Shown here piece by piece: positions 34,454 through 43,078 of a DNA stretch of 64,000 nt. Location: positions 1 to 64,000 of the forward strand of contig CBDCMH010000008.1 in the NCBI GenBank assembly GCA_965218935.1, read 5' to 3'. How positions within the stretch are numbered: position 1 is the first letter of the stretch; each line of letters opens with the position of its first letter. The position numbers and the translations under genes were made by a program. The stretch comes from JADFOI01 sp965218935 (GTDB lineage Bacteria; Acidobacteriota; UBA6911; RPQK01; JADFOI01). The notes beneath the pieces are model-generated. The model worked only from the letters and a program-made list of their open reading frames with translations, did not search any database and had not been told where the DNA came from.

Positions 34454-34906
34454 CTATTGGGGAGCAGTCGTGTCCTTGTCCGCAAGGATGGCGCGGGCCT
34501 GGTTGGTGAGGAGTTCCTTCTCTCTGGCCGTAAACCGGATATCTCCGCTGACCCACTTGCTGAGATCCCGGGTTGCGATCTCGGTGATGCGCATCGGTTC
34601 GCCCCGCAGTGTGATGGGAATGACCCCGGTAATCTCAATCGCCTGCTGGCATTCCCGGATGGATATCTTTGGCGGACCAAAACTAATGCGGTTGCGTTCT
34701 TCTTCCGCAATGAGGGTGCGGGCCTTCATGGTGAGCTCTTCCTGACTGGCCCGCGGAAGCCGGATATCTCCGCTGACCCAGTGCTTCCCCTGGGTTCGGA
34801 GGTCTCGGGTGATGAGAACCTCCTCCCCACGAATCATCAGAGGGATGCCATCGCCGACGATCCGAATCCCCTCGCGGCAAGTTCCAATGGATATTTTCGG
34901 TTTCAT
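34454..34906 (-). CDS. Unknown protein with two tandem homologous domains (copy B)
   Basis: Paralog of the gene at 29394. The start ATG at 34906 follows a GGAGGAGAG ribosome-binding site. Each unit keeps the I-x-(E/T)-C-x-x-(G/A)-I-x-I core, the IRGEEVLITR or LRGEPMRITE strand and the W-V-S-G-D-I-R segment. It ends ILADKDTTAPQ, close to copy A. The frame is open further upstream (to 35059) as MQRKRGELVPVGEAVSGLGG, a segment resembling the start of plasmid RepA-type proteins and perhaps a remnant. Confidence 0.6.
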   Translation of the reverse strand: MKPKISIGTCREGIRIVGDGIPLMIRGEEVLITRDLRTQGKHWVSGDIRLPRASQEELTMKARTLIAEEERNRISFGPPKISIRECQQAIEITGVIPITLRGEPMRITEIATRDLSKWVSGDIRFTAREKELLTNQARAILADKDTTAPQ

Positions 34907-35256
34907 CTCTCCTCCGTGGGGTGAACCCTCGGAGCTCTTTCCACGAGGCGAAAGGTGCTGCCCCGGAGGGATCGCGGCGTCGCGGATCGCTTTCACCGGT
35001 CCGCCCAGGCCGGACACGGCTTCACCGACGGGAACCAGCTCGCCGCGTTTGCGCTGCATGGCTTATTCTCCCATGCGCCTCCGACCAGAAGACGAGTGCC
35101 GGAGCGCTTTAAGAGAGGAGTGTAACCCTCTCAACCCCTTCCGGAGAACCTTTAGTGTTCGCTGTTTTCTAGGTAAATACTCTGTTGCCTCACTTTCCCA
35201 TCCCAGATAGACTAGCCTCCAGAAAGCAACTTCTTATTTAACTTGAGGAGGGGAAC
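34907..35256. other. Intergenic region with possible RepA-start remnant
   Basis: About 350 bp. The minus-strand frame 35059-34920 reads KRGELVPVGEAVSGLGGPVK, which recalls the start of some plasmid replication initiators (from memory, unverified). The rest, including the 5' region of the TPR gene with AGGAGGGGAAC at about 35245, shows nothing else. Confidence 0.35.
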
Positions 35257-36846
35257 ATGAAGGGGTTCAGGGCAATTTGTAACGCATTACTCGTGCTCGC
35301 GATCAGTGTGGGTACGGTGGTGGCTCAGGGTAAAGACGTCGGAACGCTCATCTTTCCGACATCGACGAAATCACCCGAAGCGCAGGCACGGTTCCTGCGT
35401 GGTGCCGCCATTCTGCACAGCTTCGGATGGAAGCAGGCCATCACCGAATTCCAGGCGGCACAGAAGCTGGACCCGGACTTCGCTATGGCCTACTGGGGTG
35501 AGAGTCTCTGCTACAACCATCCGCTCCTCGGTGACCAGGATCTGGATTCGCCTCGTGCGGTGTTGAAGCGGCTGGGAGCAACGCCTGAAGAACGGCTTGC
35601 GAAAGCCCCCACGGATCTGGAAAAGGGCTTTTTGCAAGCGGTCGAGACGCTGTGGGGCGAAGGAGGTGTCACCGAGCGCAAGATTGGCTATATGGAAGCC
35701 ATGCGCCGTCTGTACGAGAAACACCCCAAAGACGACGAGGTGGCTTCGCACTACGCGCTGGCCACGATTGCCGCGGTGCGCCCCTCCGGTGACACCACCT
35801 TTCGGATGTACGTCGGGGCAGGCGCGGTCGCCATGGAAGTATTCGAGAGGAATCCGAATCATCCGGGGGCCGCTCATTACATCATTCATGCTTTCGACGA
35901 CCCGGTGCACGCGCCGCTGGCGCTTCCCGCCGCTTATCGCTTCGCGGAGATTGCGGAAGCAGTATCGCACGCGCGGCACATGCCCTCGCACATCTTTATT
36001 CAGCGCGGCATGTGGGAACGGGTCTCGATGTCCAACCAGTCTGCTTACGATGTGGCCATCGACCTGTGGGAGCCGGAAGACCCCATTGGTGGTGCTGTGC
36101 ATCCGCTTGACTGGGGGCAGTATGGCGACCTTCAGCGCGGCGACTACGCCAAGGCCAAGACCTGGATCGCAAGGCTCGAGGAGCTGACTGAGAAAAGTGG
36201 CTCGCAAACTCGAGGTGTGGAGACCCTACCGCTGGTGGAAGCGCGCTATGTTCTGGAGACGGAAATGTGGGACGTGAAGCCGGTGACGGAGAAATCGTCC
36301 GTGCACGAGCTCCTGGCGACCGGTATCAGCGCGTACCACACCGGAGACAACGCGGGGCTCGAAAAAGCCGCCAAACAGATCCGTTTGGTGGCCGACAAGC
36401 AAGCTGCTGGCGCTTCGCTGTTTGATCGACAGGCTAAACCGGCGCGCGTCGCGCAGCATGAGGTCGAGGCGCTCGACGCACTGGCAAAGGGTGACACGAT
36501 GGGCGCCATCGAGCACATCAAGAAGGGCGTGGAGCAAGCCAAAAGCATGCGTCCACCCAGTGGGGCTCCAAGCCCGGTGAAGCCGGTGCACGAGCTTGCC
36601 GGAGAGATTTCCTTGAAAATCGGCCAAGCGGAAGAGGCCGTGCGCTTCTATCAGACATCGCTCTTGCGCACGCCCAACCGGGCCCTGTCCGTTCGCGGAC
36701 TGGCACGCGCTTATGCGGCGCTGGACAATCGCGCCCTGGCCGGCGAGCAATACCGGAAGCTCCAGAACATCTGGAGCGGGTATTCCGTGCCGGGTCTGAA
36801 AGAGGCGTCGGACTATCTCACTTCAACGGATTTCGAAGGCCAATAA
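35257..36846 (+). CDS. Secreted tetratricopeptide-repeat protein
   Basis: A 529-residue exported protein (signal peptide ALLVLAISVGTVVAQ) rich in TPR-like helix pairs: FGWKQAITEFQAAQKLDPDF, HALDD-type conserved block with His (AAHYIIHAFDDPVHAPLA), the motif RHMPSHIFIQRGMWE, and a C-terminal TPR (GQAEEAVRFYQTSLLRTPNR). The His-containing central blocks are conserved in a family of uncharacterised periplasmic TPR proteins. The start has a strong AGGAGG. Function unknown; probably a periplasmic scaffold. Confidence 0.75.
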   Translation: MKGFRAICNALLVLAISVGTVVAQGKDVGTLIFPTSTKSPEAQARFLRGAAILHSFGWKQAITEFQAAQKLDPDFAMAYWGESLCYNHPLLGDQDLDSPRAVLKRLGATPEERLAKAPTDLEKGFLQAVETLWGEGGVTERKIGYMEAMRRLYEKHPKDDEVASHYALATIAAVRPSGDTTFRMYVGAGAVAMEVFERNPNHPGAAHYIIHAFDDPVHAPLALPAAYRFAEIAEAVSHARHMPSHIFIQRGMWERVSMSNQSAYDVAIDLWEPEDPIGGAVHPLDWGQYGDLQRGDYAKAKTWIARLEELTEKSGSQTRGVETLPLVEARYVLETEMWDVKPVTEKSSVHELLATGISAYHTGDNAGLEKAAKQIRLVADKQAAGASLFDRQAKPARVAQHEVEALDALAKGDTMGAIEHIKKGVEQAKSMRPPSGAPSPVKPVHELAGEISLKIGQAEEAVRFYQTSLLRTPNRALSVRGLARAYAALDNRALAGEQYRKLQNIWSGYSVPGLKEASDYLTSTDFEGQ

Positions 36847-37437
36847 GCTGATCCGGTCGCGCGCGGCCGGCCCAACAAGTATCAAACTTTGCTATAATAC
36901 CTTCGCAAAAGCCCACTCAACTAGGCATAACCCTTAAGCAAATAAGCATATACTCAACTGAACCGAATACGCCAAGGCCGCTCGGGAAGGCAAGCCCGCC
37001 CTTGGCTACCAGTTAACTTGACAATGCTCTCTGAGAGAGGCTCACCTGCCCCAGCATCGCCAACCCCACGTAGGCTATGCGCTGGGAACGACGGTACGAG
37101 TCCGTCAGCGGGGTGCGCAACCGCTCCTTTGTGCAAGCACCTCCGTCGCTGGTCTTCGGACCGAATTTCAGCGGACTTCACGGGCTGGGTTAATCTTGTT
37201 CCGAGGACCGTGCCGACCGAGCGGGAGGGAGGACTTTTTACACGAGCGCTCACGTGTCGGTCGGCCCCCTGTGAGAGGTCGCTCCCGTCTCAACAGCCCC
37301 TCCGGGAAGAGGGAAGTTTGGTCTCCGGCGCGGCCTACCTGTAGAGCCGGTACAGGCCGTTGACACGCTTGTATTCTTTCCGGTGTGCGGGGTTGGTGAG
37401 GCATGGGAAGTAGCTCGCCTCCTGCGTAGATTGTCGA
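36847..37437. other. Non-coding gap with hairpin repeat 3
   Basis: About 590 bp. It contains CCAGTTAACTTGACAAT (about 37009) and hairpin copy 3 (37115-37139). No frame shows a recognisable protein. Confidence 0.45.
37115..37139. repeat. REP-like hairpin, copy 3
   Basis: GTGCGCAACCGCTCCTTTGT then GCAAG. The loop CCGCTCCT matches copy 1, and the arms form a TGCGCAA/TTGTGCA stem. Confidence 0.6.
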
Positions 37438-40245
37438 TTACTGGAAAGCCGTGCCGAAGGAATAACTGAGACGGGCATAGTAGTAGGCGCCGTTGAAGCC
37501 CCACGGCGTGAACGGGCTGTAGGGCATGCCGAAGAAACGCATGGTGATCGGCGCACCGCCGATATCGGTGAAGGCATTCTCGTACTTGTCCGAGAATGTG
37601 TTGAAGACGTTCTGTCCGCCGAGAGCCAGCATGACCCCGTCGGCGAGCGGCATGGAAACCTCAAGATCGACAATCGGCTTGCCATCGAAGACTGGGGCGG
37701 CTTCGCCCCGCCCGAGTAACTTTGCGTCCCAGGAGTCTATCCACGATCCGTAGTAGTTCAGGCGGCCGAGGATACTCACCCGGCCGGCGTGCTGTGTGAC
37801 GCTGACGTTCCAGCGGGTGTCCGGCACGTAGTTCTCTAGGGCGACGATGTCCCCTTCGCCGAGCAGGCTGGTCTCACCCGTCACCTCGGTGCCGGTGTAG
37901 TTGTAGGCGGCGCTGAACGCCGTATTCCCGCCAAGGGCGGGCGGCGTCCAGGTCGAAACCAAGTCGATTCCCCGCGTCCGGGTCGAGAAATCGTTCGTGA
38001 AGAAGTTAAACGAGGTCAGGGTGCTAGCACCCTGGACGCCGGCCCTTTCGACTTGGGCGACCTCGTCCGCCGTGAGGGTGAAGTCCCGCGTCAGCGTGAG
38101 GCGGTCGGAGACGTTGATGTGAAAGTAGTCGGCGGTAAGAGTGAACGCCCCGGTATCGATAATCGTGCCGATGGTGTAGTTGACCGACGTCTCCGGCTTG
38201 AGTACCTGTCCGCCCTTCAGCATCGCCACAGGGGAGTTCGACTGAATGGTGCCTCTATCGACCAGATTTCCGTTCGAGTCGAGCGTGGTCTGCACGTTCT
38301 GCGCATATTGCTGTCCAACCGTCGGCGCGCGGAACCCGCTGCCTACGCTGCCGCGCAGGGCGACTGAGGGAGCGAACCGGTAGCGCCCGGAGAGCTTCCC
38401 GTTCGTCGTGGCTCCGAAGAGATCGAAGTGCTCGAACCGGACGGCTCCGCCAATGGTCCAGGCGCCATCCAAGTCGCGCAACTCGAGGTCTCCGTAGACC
38501 GCGCGGCTGTTGCGGTTCCACCCTCCCGACCACGCTTGGCTGAAACCGGGAAAGCCGTTCGACCCGGATGTGAAGCCCTGGTTCGCGTAGGGGCCGATTT
38601 CGTACGATGCCCGGTCACCTGCCCCGATCTCAAACCGCTCATGACGCCACTCGGTGCCCGCGGCGATGTTCAACCGGTCAGTAGCGGCGTAGGAGACGTC
38701 GAAGTTGAGACCCAGTTCCTCCTGCCGTACATAGCCGGGGTCGAATTGGGTCGGGCTCTCCAAACCGAGCGAGGCGTTGACCGTGTCCCGCAGGAAAAAA
38801 TCGGTCTGATGGGCTCCGTAGCTGGTGCTGACGTCCCAAATGAGGCCGGAGGACGTGAATCCACGCAGACCGGCGACCATTGACCCATCGGTCACTGTGC
38901 CGCCAAACCGCGGCGTGAATCCACCCGGGAACCGCTGTGCAAAGGCGAAGCAGTTCTGGTTCTGGTTCAACCGGTCGAGGGCCGCTGGATCCGGCACACT
39001 GTCGACGATCGGAACCGTGGGGCAGTCTGCGGAGCCCTGCCCTCCCGCCTGGAGCCGGTCGCCGACCAGCAGTTGCTTGCCGTCGCCAAAGAGCGCATTA
39101 TCGGTGGGGTTCCGATAGAAGAAGTTTCCGGTCACCTTCCGTCCGGCATAGTTGGTGTGGCCGTAAAGCTGCAGGCCGTTCGCAAACGGGTGGCCGAAGT
39201 TGCCAAAAAACTTGAAGTCGTCGTTGACATCGGGCGCACCCCACGGCTGCGCCGGGATAGCGACGGCGTTGTTGCCAGCGGCGATGAGTCCCGCTGCGTC
39301 GGCACGCTGGATGCTGACGTCAGTCCGATTAGTATTGCCGTACTCGAGGCTCAAGTTGGCGAATCCGGTCTGGCCGATGGGAAGCCCGACATTGCCGGCG
39401 AAGGTGTAGCTGCCTCCTCCTTCCTTGCCATAGGTGCCGCTGTTGATCTCAAAGCGGCCGCCCGAGTTGGTGTCCTTGAGTTGAAAATTTATCACGCCGG
39501 CGATGGCGTCCGAGCCGTACTGCGCCGACGCGCCGTCGCGCAGCACCTCGACCTGCCGTAGCGCGATTGACGGGATGGTCGATATGTCTGGGCCGTGATT
39601 GCCAACCGTCGATCCGAACTGCCAGGCGATGACTGACGAGCGGTGGCGCCGCTTGCCGTTCACCAGCACTAGCGTATGCTCCGGTGCCAGGTTTCTCAGG
39701 CTCGCTGGCCGGACGATCGTCGCCGCATCGGCGATCGGGTGCACGGAAACGTTGTAGGAGGGAATGACCGTCCGTAACTGGTTGCTCAGGTCGGTGTCGC
39801 CTTGACTAACGATTTCTTGGGGCGAGATGGCGTCGATCGGCACCGTCGACTCAGTGACCGAGCGCGGCTCCGCGCGAGTGCCAACGACGACGAGAGTCAT
39901 GTCGACCGCTCCGATCTCGAGGCTAAAATTCTGCTGAACCGGTTGGCCGGACCCGAGGTCAACATTGTTGTAGGTGCCCGTTTGAAAGCCGGGCTGGGCC
40001 ACTGTTAGCGTATAAAGCCCAGGTGGCAAACCAGTGAACTCGTAATTCCCACTTTCGTTTGTCAAGCCTGTTGTGGCTTCATCGGTCGTTTCGTGGATCA
40101 CCGTGACTGTCGCACCGGGAATAACGGCTCCGGTGCTGTCGGTCACGGTTCCCCTCACGATAGCGTTCTCCTGGGCCAGCGCACTGGCCGGCACACTCAA
40201 CAGCAACACAACGCCCATACCGAAGATCTGATCCAGTCCCCTCAT
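37438..40245 (-). CDS. TonB-dependent outer-membrane receptor
   Basis: A large receptor of about 935 residues after the signal peptide (MRGLDQIFGMGVVLLLSVPA). The frame is open upstream to 40362, but the ATG at 40245 follows a GGAAGG site directly before the signal peptide. An N-terminal carboxypeptidase-regulatory-like beta domain (VRGTVTDSTGAVIPGATVTV) precedes the plug (QEIVSQGDTDLSNQLRTVIP, ASAQYGSDAIAGVINFQL) and the 22-strand barrel, which ends LSYSFGTAFQ with a terminal Phe-rich strand. This N-terminal extension is typical of Acidobacteria/Bacteroidetes receptors that import glycans, peptides or siderophores. The substrate is unknown. An incomplete relative lies at 31115-31600. Confidence 0.88.
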   Translation of the reverse strand: MRGLDQIFGMGVVLLLSVPASALAQENAIVRGTVTDSTGAVIPGATVTVIHETTDEATTGLTNESGNYEFTGLPPGLYTLTVAQPGFQTGTYNNVDLGSGQPVQQNFSLEIGAVDMTLVVVGTRAEPRSVTESTVPIDAISPQEIVSQGDTDLSNQLRTVIPSYNVSVHPIADAATIVRPASLRNLAPEHTLVLVNGKRRHRSSVIAWQFGSTVGNHGPDISTIPSIALRQVEVLRDGASAQYGSDAIAGVINFQLKDTNSGGRFEINSGTYGKEGGGSYTFAGNVGLPIGQTGFANLSLEYGNTNRTDVSIQRADAAGLIAAGNNAVAIPAQPWGAPDVNDDFKFFGNFGHPFANGLQLYGHTNYAGRKVTGNFFYRNPTDNALFGDGKQLLVGDRLQAGGQGSADCPTVPIVDSVPDPAALDRLNQNQNCFAFAQRFPGGFTPRFGGTVTDGSMVAGLRGFTSSGLIWDVSTSYGAHQTDFFLRDTVNASLGLESPTQFDPGYVRQEELGLNFDVSYAATDRLNIAAGTEWRHERFEIGAGDRASYEIGPYANQGFTSGSNGFPGFSQAWSGGWNRNSRAVYGDLELRDLDGAWTIGGAVRFEHFDLFGATTNGKLSGRYRFAPSVALRGSVGSGFRAPTVGQQYAQNVQTTLDSNGNLVDRGTIQSNSPVAMLKGGQVLKPETSVNYTIGTIIDTGAFTLTADYFHINVSDRLTLTRDFTLTADEVAQVERAGVQGASTLTSFNFFTNDFSTRTRGIDLVSTWTPPALGGNTAFSAAYNYTGTEVTGETSLLGEGDIVALENYVPDTRWNVSVTQHAGRVSILGRLNYYGSWIDSWDAKLLGRGEAAPVFDGKPIVDLEVSMPLADGVMLALGGQNVFNTFSDKYENAFTDIGGAPITMRFFGMPYSPFTPWGFNGAYYYARLSYSFGTAFQ

Positions 40246-40482
40246 AATGACTTCCTTCCCCCTAGCCGTCATTATGGCACGGACTACCGCCGCCGCAACG
40301 CGATATATCCGCTTCGCTCCTCGGACGCCGTGAACGGGCGGTTCTGTCTCAAATTGGCGCACTTGCAGCCTGGGGCAGTTTTATGCTCTGGTAGCTGCAG
40401 GATAGCTGGCTGACTCATCCGGTTCGTTTGCTCGTATCGGGAATTGCGACAGAACCCTTGAGAACCCGTTGGGCGCCGGATT

Positions 40483-40508
40483 GTTGCGCAACCGTTCCTT
40501 TGCGCAAC
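40483..40508. repeat. REP-like hairpin, copy 4
   Basis: GTTGCGCAACCGTTCCTTTG then CGCAAC: the most symmetrical copy, with TTGCGCAA on the left arm and TTGCGCAA on the right arm. It is preceded by CGCCGGATT, as in copy 1, and lies 17 bp from the end of the truncated Cache gene. Confidence 0.65.
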
Positions 40509-40525
40509 CCCTTGCCTGTGGACCC

Positions 40526-41024
40526 TCAATCCAGGTAATAGCCAGCACCGATCAGGATCGGCACCCCAAAGGTGACCACCCGCTTGACGAAGGATGCCTT
40601 GCGCTGGGGCATTCCATTGGAGGGGTTGACCGACGTGTAGTACAGAAAGGTTTCCCCGAATGCTTCCGCCACGGCCACGTCATCCCGGACGGCGATGGTG
40701 GTCAACTCCGAAGGGCTTATGCCCATCCCCCAGTTGTAGGGGTTGCCAGTAAAGAGCGTGTTGCCGTACATGTCCACACCAAACAGGTAGATCGAGTGGC
40801 TCCTCCAGCGCGGATCGGTGGACAAGGAGACGAGGCCGAAGTATCCCGCCGTCTCGAGTTCCATGGCGGCGCAACGGACGAACTCCTGCAGCCTCTGGCT
40901 GGACGGATGCTCGTCGAGCTGGTTGGCGTTGACCTCTTCCCTCCAGCACGTGCTGGGGAGGTCGCGGCGGTGGATCCCGGCGCCGATCGCCGCCGCGTTT
41001 CCCTCCCAGTCGATGCCCTTGATG
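40526..41024 (-). pseudogene. Tandem-Cache protein truncated by IS3 copy 2
   Basis: The frame, open from the IS boundary at 41024, encodes the last part of a paralog of the 31667 protein. It reads IKGIDWEGNAAAIGAGIHRR, EFVRCAAMELETAGYFGLVS, YLFGVDMYGNTLFTGNPYNW and ILIGAGYYLD. The whole second Cache domain and the end of the first are present. The signal peptide and about 160 N-terminal residues are lost at the IS3 right end, so it should not be expressed as an exported protein. Confidence 0.85.
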
Positions 41025-41064
41025 TGTACGTCTTCAGCGAGAATGGGACATTTGGGGTTCCAAG

Positions 41065-42063
41065 CTAAGAGACAGTGGGAACCGATGCTGATCGGGCTAG
41101 TTTAGCATTGATCGCCTGCCGACGGGCAAGGGTGACTCCTTTCAATCTTCTCCTTTTTGTGTGGATGGAATCTCGTCTTGCGAAGTACATGTCATCGGGT
41201 GTGACGTTACCCAGGGCCTCGTGATAGCGCCTGGAGTTGTAGTAGTCGATAAAGACCGCGATTTCTCGCTCCAACTCCTCGGGTGTCTCCCAGACCATTA
41301 GGTTGATGCGTTCCTTGCAGGAACGATGGTAGCGTTCGATCTTCCCGTTGGTCTGGGGATGATAGGGTGAGGCCAGGATGTGGCCCAGTCCCTTGGTCTC
41401 CAGATACTGACCAAAGTCTTTGGAGATCAAAGCCGGTCCGCGGTCTGTCACCAGCCGGGGCCGATCAGACAACGGAGCCTGTTCCACACCCGTTCTCTCA
41501 CAAGCCGCCTCGACCACCTGGCTGAAGTCTCCAGCACGCATGGCCGTGTGAAGTCCCCAGGCCAGGATCCTCCGGCTAAAGTCATCCAGTACTGAGATCA
41601 GATAGTACCAGCCCCAGTTCTTGACCAGAAGATAGGTCGCATCCGTTTGCCACTGCTGGTTGGGTCGGGTCGTCTTGATTCGATATTCCGATTCGGCTGG
41701 AAAGCTCCGGAGTTGAACCTCCCGAATCAGCCCTTCCGCTTTCAAAATCCGGTAGACCGAGGATTCCGAGACCGTAAACCCGCACCTATCCGTCACCTGG
41801 CAGCTCACTTCTCGTGAGGACCACTCTGGAAACAGCAGCGCCATCTCCAGGATTCGGTCCCGTTCTTTGGGCAGGATCTGATTCCAAACCCGTCCTGATC
41901 CTGGGGGACGGTCCCGCAAGCCTGCCAACCCCCTCTTTCGAAAGTGGTGTCTCCAGCGATAGTAGGTCGAGCGGGGGATCTCGAGTTGATCCAGCACCTC
42001 CCGGACCGGTAACTCGGAGGCCTCCACTGTCCTTAAAACTTCCAGCTTGTGCTCGCTGAGCAT
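41065..42063 (-). CDS. IS3 transposase OrfB, copy 2
   Basis: Translation identical to OrfB of copy 1: DDE residues in QTDATYLL, LVTDRGPAL and QTNGKIERYHRS. Intact, so either copy could mobilise both. Confidence 0.95.
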   Translation of the reverse strand: MLSEHKLEVLRTVEASELPVREVLDQLEIPRSTYYRWRHHFRKRGLAGLRDRPPGSGRVWNQILPKERDRILEMALLFPEWSSREVSCQVTDRCGFTVSESSVYRILKAEGLIREVQLRSFPAESEYRIKTTRPNQQWQTDATYLLVKNWGWYYLISVLDDFSRRILAWGLHTAMRAGDFSQVVEAACERTGVEQAPLSDRPRLVTDRGPALISKDFGQYLETKGLGHILASPYHPQTNGKIERYHRSCKERINLMVWETPEELEREIAVFIDYYNSRRYHEALGNVTPDDMYFARRDSIHTKRRRLKGVTLARRQAINAKLARSASVPTVS

Positions 42064-42083
42064 CCTCTGATACCTCCTTCGCC

Positions 42084-42410
42084 TTACAGGCCCAAACTTT
42101 TTTTTAGCTTTTGGTTCTCCACTACCGTCTCGGCCACCGCCTTCTTCAAGGCCTCATTCTCCTCCTTCAAGCGACGCACCTCACCGGAAGTCGCATTCCG
42201 TTGGGTCTCCCGGGTTAGACCGTTTTTGCCCGAATCCAGGAAGGCCTTGGACCACTTGTAGTAGATCGAAGGTTGAATCCCTTCTTTGCGGCACAGTTCG
42301 GTGACGGGAATCTCTCCGCGGAGCCCCTCCAAAACGATGTGGATCTTCTCTTCGGCCGTGAATCTCCGGCGGGTGGCCCTACGGATCTGTTTGACGACGT
42401 CTGTGGTCAT
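42084..42410 (-). CDS. IS3 transposase OrfA, copy 2
   Basis: Translation identical to OrfA of copy 1, with the HTH VTELCRKEGIQPSIYYKWSK, the C-terminal coil and the A8 slippery run near its 3' end. Confidence 0.92.
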   Translation of the reverse strand: MTTDVVKQIRRATRRRFTAEEKIHIVLEGLRGEIPVTELCRKEGIQPSIYYKWSKAFLDSGKNGLTRETQRNATSGEVRRLKEENEALKKAVAETVVENQKLKKSLGL

Positions 42411-42629
42411 AGCGTTCTCCTTTTGGTTGTGCCATGACCAGCATCGGCTTGCTCTGATGGGCTGTCAAGATCAGCCCTTTGAGGGGGTGAGATCTCACCC
42501 CCTCAAACCTTCCAACTCTCTCTTAACTCTCGGCCCTATGTGTCCCACTTTCGCTGACGGGATACACCGAAGACACATCATCGGGCTGAAACTCTTGTTG
42601 GAAGAGCATCAGGTGACAACTGGTAACTG

Positions 42630-42690
42630 TGGGTGTCCGAGTGATTAGGCAATTTCCAAGCGTGCTCCTTAAGCCACTCGGACACCTCTC
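42630..42690. repeat. attR with adjacent inverted D-arm copy
   Basis: The 38-bp attR (42653-42690) repeats the 5' half of tRNA-Ser(GGA). Directly before it, GGTGTCCGAGTG (about 42633-42644) is the exact complement of CACTCGGACACC (42676-42687) within attR, giving a 12-bp inverted repeat that spans the crossover region. It could help fold the site or be a relic of a second tRNA-like fragment. Confidence 0.8.
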
Positions 42691-42712
42691 TGGAACTCGC
42701 CAGTATGCGAAT

Positions 42713-42805
42713 CGGAGGAGGTGGGATTCGAACCCACGTGCCCAGCTCATCACCAGACAACCCGATTTCGAGTCGGGCCCGTTACGTCCACTTCGGTACT
42801 CCTCC
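42713..42805 (-). tRNA. tRNA-Ser (anticodon CGA)
   Basis: Acceptor GGAGGAG pairs with CTCCTCC. The anticodon loop has CTCGAAA (anticodon CGA), followed by a long variable arm and GGTTCGAATCC. Unlike the GGA tRNA, CCA is not encoded. It lay just upstream of tRNA-Ser(GGA) before the element inserted, so the two probably formed one transcription unit. Confidence 0.95.
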
Positions 42806-42935
42806 ACAGTTGAAACGATTACAACGAGCCGGGAGAGAGAAGTCAAGTCAGGCGAGGAGGGTCAAAATTGGGGCATCAACCTGGAGGTCAAGATGGTATA
42901 GTATGGTTTTTCGCTGGACAGCAAGGTACTTTTGA

Positions 42936-43036
42936 CAGGTCTCGGGCCTGTGCAACATGCCCTTCGAACCATGTCAGGTCCGGAAGGAAGCAGCATTAAG
43001 AAGGTAGCGTGTGTGCCGCAGATCCCCCGGGACCTG
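42936..43036 (+). ncRNA. ffs: Signal recognition particle RNA (small bacterial type)
   Basis: The conserved core GTCAGGTCCGGAAGGAAGCA with the GGAA tetraloop, and the symmetric loop partner (GTAGCGTGTGTGCCGCAGAT), define SRP domain IV. The ends CAGGTCTCGGG and CCCGGGACCTG pair as the closing stem. It binds Ffh for co-translational targeting to the membrane. It lies directly before dnaX, a common bacterial arrangement. Confidence 0.92.
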
Positions 43037-43078
43037 ACCCTCCTGCGTAGTGTTTATGAAACGAGGCACTGAGTTGAC

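Larger units (their letters stand above)
41025..42566 (-). mobile_element. IS3-family insertion sequence, copy 2 (1542 bp, inverted)
   Basis: Same length and encoded proteins as copy 1 but in the opposite orientation. It spans from the TGTACGTCTTCAGCGAGAAT end (41025) to the end complementary to TGTATCCCGTCAGCG (42566). No target duplication flanks it (ATG left, CCG right). With copy 1 it encloses 13.7 kb of cargo. Confidence 0.93.

Noticed and set aside
30010..40508. Hairpin repeats as integron attC sites
   Set aside because: They lack GTTRRRY/RYYYAAC core sites, gene orientation is mixed, and no integron integrase is present.
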